64,000 nt of DNA from Malurus cyaneus samueli (Eukaryota > Chordata > Aves > Passeriformes > Maluridae). The notes under the pieces were generated by a model that made no database searches, was not told the origin of the DNA, and saw only the letters and a program-made list of their open reading frames with translations. The first letter of the stretch is position 1; every line of letters begins with the position of its first letter. This document shows positions 18,880 to 31,200 of this stretch, in pieces. The stretch lies in assembly GCA_009741485.1 (NCBI GenBank), contig CM019218.1:49995967-50059966 (forward strand), written 5' to 3'. The position numbers and the translations under genes are program-made.

Positions 18880-21800
18880 CTGCAGGTCCTTCAAAGAGAA
18901 ATGCATGAAAAATCATCAGAATTCTTCACATCAGGGGAGAGGAGTCATATCCAACCTTGCCCCAGAGCTCCTTCTCCTTCTTCAAAACTCCTTCAGTCCA
19001 TTTAGACTATACCTTGAGCTTGGTAATCGCACTGGCTGCGAACTTCCTGCACCCAGGGGTGAACAGAAGCAGCAGCCCTGCCCTTGGAACCCAGGGCCAC
19101 AGATGGAGATAGCAGAGCTCTCGGGAAGCTGCAGCAGCACCAAGCACACCCAGCCAGGCTGACCTCACCTCCTGAACACACAGCGTATCTAGAACAAACC
19201 TGCCAGACCAGATAAGAGAATCCATCAATTTAGCTGCTGTGCACTCCAGGGAATTGAGCAGATTAGAAATAACTGAGTACAAGGAAGCTTTTAGGCTGCA
19301 AATGTAATGGTATCGAGTACATCAAGGCAGATCTTATTTCCTAAACAAATGAGTGCAACATGCAGCCGTGCTGTCCCTCTAATGCTGCAGCCCAGCCAGG
19401 CAGTATTAGCATGGATCTGAGACAGACTGGCTTCCCCCCAAGCCCTTGGCTCACCTTCTGAGGCTTCCTCATCCTCTGCACACCCAAATACAGATGCGAG
19501 GTATTAATCTGGTAGCTTGAAAGAAACGTGTGAGTGAGGCTCTTTTGCACGGAGAAAGAATTCCCCTTGGAGATTAAAGGAAGCCCTAATGACGAGGGAG
19601 CCACGCCAAGCAGGCTGCACGTGCAGCCCAGCACAGACCCAAAGGACAGCTTCCCATGGGAGCTCGGCACGAGATGGCCCTAAACCTCCACAAGCGGCTG
19701 CCGAGCGCTGCGGTGCGAGAGGAGGGGACTCAGGCTGGAATCTCCAAAGGGATGAAAGCTGCCACAGCTACCAGGCAACAGCCTAAACATTCCAAAGCTT
19801 TGGTGAGCTGCTGTAGCTGGGATTTTTGCGAGAGTTTAGGATGGCCTCGGGTACCAGGGTATCTTTGCAGCAAGGTTTGGGAAGTGTCCTGTTCCAAAAC
19901 TCTCCACAGATTCTCCTCACTGGCAGTTCAGCACAGTGCAGGTAATTCTTTAATTTCCTTTGACAAACTGATCCTTCACAGGGAAGGACCCACTGTGCTG
20001 GACCATCTGGCCCAGGCCTCTCCTGGTGTGACAGGGGATGAACAATGTCAGAAACCCACTGTGGCAGGACTGGTTCCTACAGCACTGAAGTGCCCAGCCC
20101 ATCCCCGGTGCCAAATGCATCCCAAACTCAAACTCCCTCCTGATGGGAAATGCCATTCCTCCTGTTTTGTCAGCACAGAAAGCAATGCAGAGTTGCAAAT
20201 CCCTCCTCAGCACATGCAGCAGCAGCCAGAGCTTTGGTGAGGTTACAACCAGGCTCAAAGGTCCATCAGGTCTGTCACTGCTCAGCTCCTTGGAGACAGA
20301 AGGGTTAGTTTAAACAAAAACATTTCAGCTCCTCAAAAATAAAGCTGCAGCCACAGGCATCAAGCAGAAAGGTTGCAAGAAAGCCAATGGATGCTGCACT
20401 GGTCAGGGATTGGGAAGGTGAGTGATGTAGAGAGGCAGAGGATGCTCATTTTCTCCAAAGCAACTTTTAGCAATTGACCTGGAGGAACAATTTTCCTGAT
20501 TCCCAATCTGGGTATATTATTTTTTAAGTATATATTATTATATTACTTTAAGCACATAAGCCAGGCAGGCATTTAAAAGGTCAATCTTGATATCATTGCA
20601 GACAACAGGCATTTGGGCCAATCTCAAACTGTTGGTGGGAAATCACATTAAATAACTCCGAGTTCACACACAGACGTAATTATACATGGTGAGAGAAAAA
20701 AAAAATCCCTTCTGATTTCTATAAGTAATCCTGAAAACAGAAGACTTAATTATTATAATTGTCTTAATGAGTATAGGTTTTGGGAATACCCAGCTGCTGA
20801 CTCTGGAATCCTGGTCTTGGCAGGATCTGTGAAGAAAGGAGTCAAACAGGAGGATTTATGGATCAAACTGGGGGATTTTTTATGCCCAGTAAGGATGGCT
20901 AAGAGCATCCTACCCTTAGCATCGCTGTCACACTTGTTTGTCCTACACAAATTGCAGTGACAGGAATTCCCTCTCCTCGTGGCCCGAGGTCAAAACTATC
21001 AAGACAAAAGATAAGGGAGGAAGGAGATGTGCCCAAATTTGCCTGGATGTGATGTAGCTATGCAAAATTCTGGATAAAAAAGCCAATAGGGTTTGTAGGA
21101 GTCAGAGGCTCACAACCAAAATCTCTCACTTCCTTCTGAGATCAAGCCCAGTTTTAGAAGATTTTTGTATAATTCATTGCCAAGAACGGGACCTCTTTGA
21201 AAAACCCTATTTTCTATGCAGGCCTTAAGGCAGCAGCCCTGTAATTTTCACTTTCCAGATTCCTATGGATCCCTCAAAATTGGTCAAATTTGATTTTTGT
21301 GAAAACACTTGACTGGTCTCTGCAAGAAGAAGGTCCCTGTGCACAGAGTGTGTCACGACATGGTCCCAGTGTCTGCAGGTGCTTGGAGGTGTGAGGGAAA
21401 TTGGCAGGTAAAAGAATAATACCTTTTTTTCACAGCAAAACCCTCCAGGCTAGAATAAAAAAAGGCATTTCCAGTCCAGATTTTGGACTTGTTTTTGGGA
21501 TCAAGAAGTGACCTAAACCTCATTTATCAGCACTCAGGGTGTCTTGTGATGACCCAAGCAGAAAACCCAAGATGATGCCCCCCAAATTTCGAAGCATCTT
21601 GGAGATTCCTAAGCACGGCCAAGTGCTGCCTTTAAAAGGAGCCCACCTCAGAAAGGAGCTGGAAAGGCTCCGAAGCTTTCAGGAGCTGTTCTGGTTTATT
21701 AAGGAGCACTGAAAGAAATGGAGGAGGGGGGAGGAGGAAAACATAAAACAACAAAGTCGCTGCTTTAAAAGCTGACACCGCTTTCAGCCTTTGTGAAGCC

Positions 21801-21940
21801 GCGGTCCCGCGTCGGTGCCAAAACGTGCTGGGGACAGGGAGAGCTCCTCCGTGGGAAATCGGGACCCTGAATCTCCAAGAGGATTTTCAGCCTCCTGGAG
21901 CAGGAGCAGGACCAGCCCTGACTCCCCGGAACGGCGGCGT
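18880..21940. other. Non-coding, no gene recognised
   Basis: No splice-consistent coding exon or RNA gene seen. It would lie in the body of the pri-let-7 transcript if transcription starts further right. A short A/T-only stretch occurs at about 20517-20550. Confidence 0.4.
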
Positions 21941-21944
21941 TGGC

Positions 21945-21972
21945 ACAAAATGGCCGAGTGTGGCCATTTTGT
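21945..21972. promoter_or_regulatory. Inverted pair of ACAAAATGGCC motifs (first)
   Basis: Perfect 11-bp arms ACAAAATGGCC (21945-21955) and GGCCATTTTGT (21962-21972) with a 6-bp spacer. The core AAAATGGC resembles the YY1 binding core (ATGGC). A second, similar pair occurs at 24397-24429. Confidence 0.5.
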
Positions 21973-22399
21973 TCCCTTGGCTTCATGTCCTCCCAACCTG
22001 GCTGGCATGGGAAAATAAACACCAAACAGATAAAAAAAAATTTAAAAATCAAACCCAAAAGAAGCCAAAAGAAGCCAAAAGAAGAGTGGAAGGTTTTCAG
22101 CAACTCCCCAACATCACGGGGACCCACGGCGCCGTTTTGAGCTGCCGACATGGCCGGCAGCGAGAAACCCGCGCGCACGGGAAGCAGAAAACAGCCCAAA
22201 AACCCATCCTGGACACACCCTATGCCACGGGAACGCAATAAAAAATGACATTTGCCAAACTAGCCACGAGGACAAGTTGTTTTTAACTTCTCCCAGGCCA
22301 GGAGAACCTCTCAGCAACGCAAGGCCAACCATCTTCCCAAACACCCCACCCTAAAGTCGGTATTAAATATCACACCTGGAAAGAGTTAATCAAAGGTAC

Positions 22400-23060
22400 G
22401 TGAATAGAGAATGAGAAATGGAAGTAAAAATATTTAAAGCTTAATCCTGCAACAGCCCCTCTCTCTCAGCGATGTTTCTACTCCCCATACTTTTAATGAC
22501 ATAAGGAATATTTCACATCAACTTTGTCACTGCGTTTATTATTAAGCAATTAGCAGACATCTTTATAAACAGCTGCTTATCACTGAGGGCTTGGCTTGAT
22601 CCTATCAGATGTTTCTAAACATCTGGATCATTATTAATCTGATATTGTTACCTATAATACAGGTATCCGTAACTTGCTTGTTATATGACTTATCTTTCAT
22701 TATCCGTTCCTAAATGCATTATTAGAGGTCACCACAATGGTTTTCTAAATATTTGTGTATTTTCCTTGTAGATTCGTATATAATTTACCCTGTCCTAAAG
22801 TAAAAAAAAAATCCCAGAATTTTTGTCATAAAAGACAGGCGTTACTGATTTTTCACAGAGTGATTTCAATAAATACTAAAAATAAGAGGGAAAAAATATC
22901 CTTCAGGCTTATTTTTACCTGTTCTGTACTCAGTTCTATAGGTTACCGCAAAAATCTAAAGAAAGAAGATTTTTTTTCTGTAATACTGTTCTATTAATAC
23001 TGTTTTCCTCCTCGGTTTTTCACTTCATAAGCTGCTCATGAAAGGTGCACAGGTAACGTC
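22400..23060. other. A/T-rich block, candidate conserved non-coding element
   Basis: This interval is markedly more A/T-rich than its surroundings, with many homeodomain-type words (ATTA, TAAT) and a perfect 9-bp inverted repeat CAGATGTTT/AAACATCTG at 22606-22625. The composition is typical of vertebrate developmental enhancers; conservation was not tested. Confidence 0.3.
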
Positions 23061-24299
23061 CACCTCTAATGTCAGTTTTGACCAAAATATTAAATTTTCA
23101 CCATGAAGCACGCGCCCAGCGCCCGCCCGTGCAGCCCCAGCTCCGGGACCACCGCGGCCCTGCCATCCTCTCTATTGTCCATCTGCAAACAAGCCAAGGG
23201 GATATGGAGGCAAACCAAATACCTTTCTGTGCAAGAAAAGCCATTTCACCTCTTTCTGCTCTCCTTCCCAGCTCCGCTCTGCTCTGGAGCTCCTCTCCAC
23301 GTGTCTGCAAAGCCTCTCAAGGAACGGCAGGACGATCATTCCAACACCTTAGCAGAGCGCGATCCCCGCCGTGCCACCGGGCAGGGATCTGCTCCTCGGA
23401 GCGTCCACGAACAAAGCGACATGGCTACTAATGCCAAGACATCCAGGCTACCGAAGGAAACGCAGAATCACTTTAAAAAAAAAAAAAAAAACCCAAAAAA
23501 ACAAAACCACTTTTATTTGGCGCGTGTTCTGGTGGTTTCGCCCCGCTTTCTGCGCAAAATTTTACAGTAACGCCACCAAGTTGTCTTAAACTTTCGAGGC
23601 GTGTTCCTGTTGATGGTGGTTCTGTTGTGTATCACACCTTAACGCATGCAGGATACACACAGAGTGGAGCAAACAGCTTGTGAGCCACAGTACAGCTCCA
23701 GCCTTGGGAGAAAAGCGAGGGCTTCTAAAGCCAAGAACAGCTATCGCTTTAAATATTTAAATTCAGATGTTTTTATTCCTGGGATGAAAACTTTCAAGGC
23801 AAGAAGGCAATAAACAAAAAAATCCCTAAAAAAATATCCTCCGGATTACATCAGCTAAATCCAGGCGGTGCCAGCTCGGCAGAAAGGTCAGATCCTGTAT
23901 GCACCAAAAACAGGAGGACACACAACAGGTTAAAACGCTACCGTCCGGCAATGACCGGCTCTGGTCATACCAAGCCGATGTGTAAAACCATCCGCCCGTC
24001 CAAAAACAAATTAAGACAACAGTGCTCTCTGGTACTTTATAAATCCAGAAGAAAGGAGGGCTGTTTTATTGAATATAGCGAACAAACCTTTCCGTCCGGC
24101 TATTCCGTGCAGCCCCGCGGCTCTGCGTGCACCGGGTAGCCCTTACGCTGCTCACACAAAAGCTCACTTTGGCAATTCCAGGCATTTTCAGTGCTCAACA
24201 TACGCCAAAACTACCCACTCTCTGCCTTTGGTCTCGTTCCAAAATGTCCTTTTTTTTTTTTTTCCTTTTTTTTTTCCCTTTCTCTCTCTTGCTACAGCT

Positions 24300-25030
24300 G
24301 GTGCCACGTAGAGACGGGAGAGTCGGGCTCGGACATGGCCGCAGCCTCCAAAAAAGAGCCAAGTCCCAGCGTCCCGGCTTCCCCCTTCCAGACGGGAAAC
24401 AAAATGGCCATGGAGCAGCCATTTTGTTTGCTGCGGGATGGGAGGGAGAAGGGAAGGGAGGGGAGACGCAGGCCAGGCGGGAAGGATGAGGGGGGAGAAG
24501 GGAGGGCGTCAGTTCGGCAGGAACCCAAAAGCTCCGCAGCCATGCCCGGGCACGTCCTCCTTCCTCCTGCCGGCCCCGTCCAGCCCCATAGCGGGATGGG
24601 GCCAGAGGGATGGACACGGGGTTGGTGTTCCAGCCTTCCCAGGCCGGCTGAGCCCGAGCTGTCCGGCTGGACACGGGTTCTGCTTTCCTGGCCGGGTCTG
24701 GCCAGCACCTCCATGCCAGCCGCAGGGTCCGGCCCAGCCCAGCCAGGGCTCTGCGAGCGCTCCCGAAGGGAGCCGGGCAGGAGAGCGGAAACCAAGGCAG
24801 CAACGTCAAACTCCTGAACTTCCCCGGGCAGGAAACGGTGTAAATAACCCGCGGGGAGGGGGAGAGGAACCCGGCCTCGGGGACAGCGTGGCCTCCGCGG
24901 CCCGGAGCACTATGGCGCCCACAGGAATAGCGGGCCCAGCGTCCCCCGCTCGCTCCCCTCAGGACGGGCCTGCCTCGGGAACAGAGGCTCCCTCCAGCAG
25001 GACATTGTGCCCACAAAGAGCCTCGTGAGC
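24300..25030. promoter_or_regulatory. CpG-rich interval, candidate promoter
   Basis: G+C and CpG density rise sharply after a long T/C tract at 24247-24297. No coding exon is recognised, and the long open frames on both strands lack domain features or splice consistency. The interval is about 5.6 kb upstream of let-7k on the minus strand and is one of two candidate start regions for its primary transcript (the other is 34.4-38.9 kb). Confidence 0.4.
24397..24429. promoter_or_regulatory. Inverted pair of AAACAAAATGGC motifs (second)
   Basis: Perfect 12-bp arms AAACAAAATGGC (24397-24408) and GCCATTTTGTTT (24418-24429) with a 9-bp spacer, at the edge of a CpG-rich interval. It shares the AAAATGGC core arrangement with 21945-21972. 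Confidence 0.5.
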
Positions 25031-25216
25031 TCCACAGCTTTCATCCTGCTGCCCTTCCAGGGAGAAGCAGCCCAGAGGAACCACAGCTCGAGGAACCAGA
25101 GATGCCTTTCGCTGGATCCTCACGGTCCCGAAGCGCGGGGCTGGGGTTCTAGTTAACATCCAACAAGATAGACAGGTAAATCCCACTCTCCACCACAGAT
25201 GTTCTATTCCTCCAAG

Positions 25217-25284
25217 TCCTGATGAAATCCCGACCAAATCCTGACCAAAACCCGACCATATTCTAACCATATCCTGACCAAAAC
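25217..25284. repeat. Degenerate 11-12-bp tandem repeat
   Basis: About six units of the type TCCTGACCAAA, with CCCGACCATA variants. Confidence 0.8.
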
Positions 25285-25289
25285 CAATG

Positions 25290-28200
25290 AGATGTTTTTA
25301 ATGCAGGGCAAACACTTCATGAACCTGTCTGGGAGCACCCAGCATGGGAAGACCCTTAGGAGGACACAAACCAAACACCCCCTGGGCTTTCTGCTTCTGT
25401 AGGTGGCACAAGCAGTGAAAGTCCCAGTATTGCCAGGATTTGGGATGGGGAAGATCCTGCCATTACAAGCCCTATCCCCTAAAGATGCAGGGAAATGGAA
25501 ATGCCAAAACCCAGCACAGCTTTGAAGGTGTTACAGGATCTGTAGGAAAACCCTGTAAGAAAGGTTGTCAATAGAACGAGGCACTTTGTGCCATATCCAC
25601 GTGGGATAAATTTCAGCACAGAAGGTTGGACCCGCTCAGCTTTATCAAGTCAGTGGGGAGAGTAATTTCTGTGCAGCATCTGAGCAGAAGCACAATGCCG
25701 ACATCTTGAATTATCCTGTGAAGAAAGCTGAAATCTTATTTTTTTTTTTCCCAGTAACTACTATTCCTCTCTATCTGATCCTCACCAATTTCTTTCTAAG
25801 TAACCTAAGATCTCCAGGTGAAAACTGTTATGGATTTATTAGTAATTTGATGTGATTGATTAGGCTTATTAAAATGAAAATAAGCATCACCTCTAACAAC
25901 CTCTACTGAGAGCCTGCTCAGGATATCCTGATTTCTGGCATGGGTTTGATGTGCAGCCATGTGACCCCACAGGTGGGTTTGTGCACTTTGTATTCACCTC
26001 AAAGTCTGGGAATTTTGAAGGTATTTGAGAGGTTGAAGTCTGGTTTATTTTACCAGGTTTTGGGACGACAAGGCTTGCTTGAAAATGCCTTTGCATGGAA
26101 AGAACAACACATTTGTGTAATACCCTTCCAGGAAGACCAGCAAGACAGGTTGCAGAATGAAAACCAAAGGGTTCTGGATGCCTATAGGAATAGATCAAGA
26201 ATGTCCACAAGCAACATTTCAGGCTGAAGAGAAGAATGAAAACCAATCCCAGCTGCTCTGGCACCAATATTCTGTTCTAGAACTCCCCTCAAAACCTGAG
26301 GAACTCTGTTTTGGCCCTTAATCAGAGTGAAAATGAACAGAGCAGGACAAGACACATTTACAGAACATATTCACAAGACATTTTGCCTTTTCCAATAGCA
26401 GAATGGGAATGGGTAGATCAGCAGCACCTTCCTGGTGGTCCTGAGATGGAGAAATATAAAATTTGGGACATGCATGGGGCTGGGATGGCTGAATCTATCA
26501 ACAGCACACCCCAAATTGCACGCAGCCCCTCAGCACTAATTGGTTATTCAATAAACCTTAGTCAAATGAGGGGAAAGAAGGGAATTCAGAGAAAAAGCAA
26601 AGGGGAATGTTTGTGAAGCTGATAGAGGGGTGAGTGTCTGATGTGTAAGCAAGGGAATGAGACCAAGAAAGCACAGGTTTTGTGGACCTGGGAGGGAGCT
26701 GAGCTGGTTTGTGTCAGGAGAAGGAGGTGTGAACATGATTAAAATGCTGGAGCTTCACAAAGGACAAGGGAGGATTTGCTGAGCGGGGATATTTTTGTAA
26801 CCTCCAATCTGGGCTGCTGTGAGCTCAGGGAAGTGGCGGTGGATGAAGCCGTGGAGGTGAAAGGATCCCTTTGGTGCCTCCTGCTTGCAGGTGCTGCTGC
26901 TGTGAGCTCAGCAGGCACTCCCTGGACATTCCAGGGCTCTGAAGGGCCGTGGCTGCCTGGGCTGGGTGGAAGCCAGCAGACTGATAAGGCACGTGGCCCC
27001 ATAATGAAACCCCGTGAGAGACTCTTTCTCAGGGATGTCTCCCTGAACACAGGAGTTGGTTCTCACTCCCCTGCAGCACATCCCTGCTGCTGAGAACTGT
27101 CATTTGAGAGTAGGTAAAGCACAGAAAGCCTTCAGCTCAGAGCTGGGCGGAGAGAACAAGCCTCCCCTTTCTGTTTGGGATCAGGGCTCGTGAGAAGGGG
27201 TCTGTGGTGCTGTCATGGGTCTTGCAAGCTGAAGAACTCTGCCCTTGTGCTTCAGCTTAGGGTATTTTCCTACCACGTTGCAAAGCTGTGGAAATCAGCT
27301 GCTCATCATCATGTGCTGGAGTCGAAGGACTTCCTCAGCATCAAAGCTTCCCCTCTGGCTGTTTGAATCTCTTCAGGTCTCATCCTTCTCCTCTGACCAC
27401 ATCCCAGTGAGCCTGGACAAACAGCTCCACTGTCATTCCTCCCATGCTCTCTCCTCCCCATGCTTGCGATTTGCTCATAAAATTTAGAGTAGATGAAAAT
27501 GTGAGTGAGAAGCAAAGGTGGTGAGAAAAACTTCTCCTGAAAATGAGAAGAAGTGGTTTTGGTTTTATTCCCTAGTTGGAGCATGTCGGTGAAGCAAATT
27601 GCCTCCTCTGGGTATTTGGATGGATTCAGTTCTCCTCCAGGTTTGTCCAGTGGTACCTTCCCTCAGTGGGCCTGACCACCCTCTCGGGAGTTTTTAGGAC
27701 GCCTCTGTTTCTGTCCCGGGGAAATGATGTGCACAAGGCAGCAGCAGCAACAAAATCATTTGGGATGGAAAAAAACAGACTTAACACCTGCAGTGCTGAG
27801 CTCCTGCATCCAGCCTTAGTGAGTCACTTTGCTACTGTTTCCTCCTTTGGGAGACAGATATTCCCTACCTGGGATGCTGAGAAGGTTAATTAGTTAATGT
27901 ACTAATTAACCGAATGTGCTTTGAACAATGGAATTGCTTGAGGCAGTGGGTCTCGTGAAGGTCTAAGCCTAACACTGACTTTAACGAGATTGGGCTCCCA
28001 GTTGTTATCAGCTGGGACACCTTGCCCTGGGCCAGGGAGAGAGGAATTGAACTCCCATTCATTATTCATAGTGTTGGCACAGCGCTTCTCCAAGCTCCTT
28101 CCTGCCTGACTCTCCCACCAAGGATGAAGATGGAGCTGCTGGATCACAGACAGCTCTGGGGCTCCAGACCAAGGAAACACAGAAAATCCCCAAGCCAGGG

Positions 28201-31200
28201 GTTTTAACAACACTGCTGGTCCTTTTGTACGTGCCCAGCAGTCTGTGACCCATATCCCACCCTGCTCTGCAGCTCTGCTCACACCCAGGGCAGCTTCTCC
28301 TTTCTCTTCCAGAAGCTGGATGGTGGCAGAGACCTCTCTGCCTGCTGAAGTGAGAGGTGGCTTTGCTTTCCACGTCACTGGGACCCACCCAAGCTGGATT
28401 TGGAGCTGCAGCTGCCATGAATCCTGCAAGCCAAACCAGTTTAGCCTTTGGCCAGTCCTGAGCTCATCCAAAAGCCATTTTGAGCAGTTCCAGGTACCTT
28501 ATATGTCTACTGAGGCAACAGGACAGGAAAATCAAAACTCATAGTGAAGATTTTAACCCACTGAAATGCTCCAACAGAGATGAAACCACTGGAGCTGACA
28601 GGGGTTGTTTGCCTTGAATTCATGTTTGGCATGAATAGAACAATCCTGCTCATCCCTGCACTGCATCAGGATGCCAAAGTCACTCCTTTAGAGTGACACT
28701 GCCCCCAGGCCATCCTGGGGAGGGGCTGGAGGAAGAGAAATTGTGACAGTTTAGATTGCTCAGGGAACTGAGCTTGATTTCCAAGCATGGAACTAAATTC
28801 TCCTTCCACAGCAGCTCTGCAAGCTCCAAAACCCTGCAGGTTGAGCTGGTTCCTCCCCAGCTGGAACAGAAAACGCCAGGCAATGTCACAGCTATTTCTT
28901 CTGTGTCACATTTACACAATGCAAAGAGCGAATCGTAAGAAGCTGAAAATCATAATTAGGCAGGCAAGAACCTACAGTCTGAAAAATTCATCCCTCTTTA
29001 GTCTTGTCTGAGGCATGTATTGTATGAGAGCTGAGTTTTCAGAGCTGCGTTTTCAGAACTGAACTGCTGCTGAAAGCAGGGCCCCTAAAATAAGCAAGAT
29101 TAGCAAATGTTCCCACCTCCAGCAGTTCTGACGATGACACCAACAGACAGATTTTCATCACCCTTTTGGCTGAGCCCTTCTGGAACTGTGGACATATTTT
29201 CTACAGGCAGAATCCTTCCTAGAACTCCCCCTTTGCAACGCAGAAACCGTACAGATTCCTAATTGCAGCCAAGTTTGACCACAGATCCAGCCCTCAGCCC
29301 TCTCTGCGGATACAAAAATGCTTTCCAGAAACAATATCAATATGGCTTTGCTAATTGATGGTGTTGTGTTGGCTTTGACCCATCAGTTGATTGACCATCC
29401 TCAACTGTCATTTCCTAAACCTATTTTTTTTTCTGTTTATCTTCCCCAGCCTTCTTTGCACACAGCCACCACCCAGAAAAAAACCTCTGTCCAGGGAGTG
29501 GGATTTATCACTCCTATTTCAGTGGCAGAGCACGGAACAATGTAGGGCCTATGCAAACAAGTAGTGCTGTTTTCTTTTGCTTTTCATTTATTTCTTACTC
29601 CTTGTTCAATTATTCCTTATTCCTTTATTCCAGTGCATTCCAAACCAAACAAAAATCAGAAGATTTAGGACCCAAAGAGCAGCCCAGAGCGATATAACAG
29701 GGGCTGAGGACAGGTTGCATTTAGAAATGAATCAACAAGTAGCCCTTGGAAGCCAATGACACGTTTAACCTGTGCTGCATTCCTGGGATTGTTCCTGCTT
29801 CTAATGGCACTTTGGCACTCAGCAAAGGCGGGAGCTGGGATCACTGAACCCCACACAGCAGGAAGAACTGGGCTGGGCACAGAAACTGCCCAGGGTTGGG
29901 ACCATCTTCATCTTTATGTGGGCAGCAGTTGGTGTGACCGATACCACAGGACGCTCCAGTGACCACCAGTAAGAGCTATTCAAGTGCAGGTCAACACCAG
30001 GACTGGGAATTATAAACTGTAGATTTTGTCCCAACTTTGTCACCAAGCTGGACCTTTCACAAGGCCCTAAAGAACCACGCAAGCTTGAGCCACTGCACTA
30101 CAAAAAAAAACACTGATCCACACACCAGCTCCTCTTCTGATTTCATTTCAGCCCAGGCCAGTGTGCTACCTGATGTTTTTAAGCCAGTGCAGGGCTGGCA
30201 CGTTTTTTGCATAGTTGGACAAAATTGCAAAGGAAAAATTGGATGAAATGAACGCTCAGGATCCTGCACCAGCACCTATCAGCTTTCTCAGTGTTCTTAA
30301 GGAGAGGGACTGAGAGCTCCATCCCTGCCCCGAGCACGTGGGGACCGTGTGTCCTGGGCTCAGGATCCCACGGGATGAACGAGGCTTTAAAGCCGGCCAG
30401 CCAAACATAATCCACCTTTACCTGCTCGTGGTAAAGCTGAGCTGGGATGAGCAGGCAGAGGCTGGAAAGCTGAGCTTATCTGCGCGTCACAGCGATCCCT
30501 TTGAACCGCTCCAAGCCCTTTGGAGCCGGCGCTCGCCCTTCCCCCGGAGCAGGGGCTGTTCCTGGGCTCCGTGCCGCTGTTCGCTGGGCTCCGCGCTGGC
30601 TGCAGCTCCCCCGGGATTGCCGAGCAGGCGCTGCCACGGCTCAGAGCGAGCCTTGTTCTCAGGCTGCCTGCCTGGAGCGGCCGTGGCAGACAGGGATGAA
30701 AACAGTGCCCGGGAGGCATCTGCCTGCAATGGGGCGTGCGCGGCTGATGCGCAAGGATGAACAGATGGGTTGATTACACAGGGAGAAATGGACACTAATC
30801 GTATCCAGATTCACCAGCTGCAGGATTTCCTCCTGAGCCCTAAAGTACAGGAAGCCCTTACCTGCTCCGTTATCCTGTCTCTGTTCATTAGCCCCTTCCC
30901 CCGCCCTGGGAACCGCGTCTCCGCTAATCCCCTGGGCTGCAAAGCTGAGATCCAGATGGGATCTCCCACCGTGCTCAGGTCTGGCTGGACCCAGCCCCAG
31001 GTCAGGGGCAGATCCTCCTGTCAGCTCCAGCACAGCCAGGCTACACCAGCTCAACTTTCCCTGCTCTGGGAGTTTGTTGCTGGGCTCTTCTTTTGCTGCT
31101 GCCTCTCTGAAGAGCCCAGGAAGATTTCAGAATTAGCAAAGGCAAGGTGAACAACAAAGATTGTTGGGGTTTGACACATCATTCATTGTGTGTTTCCACA

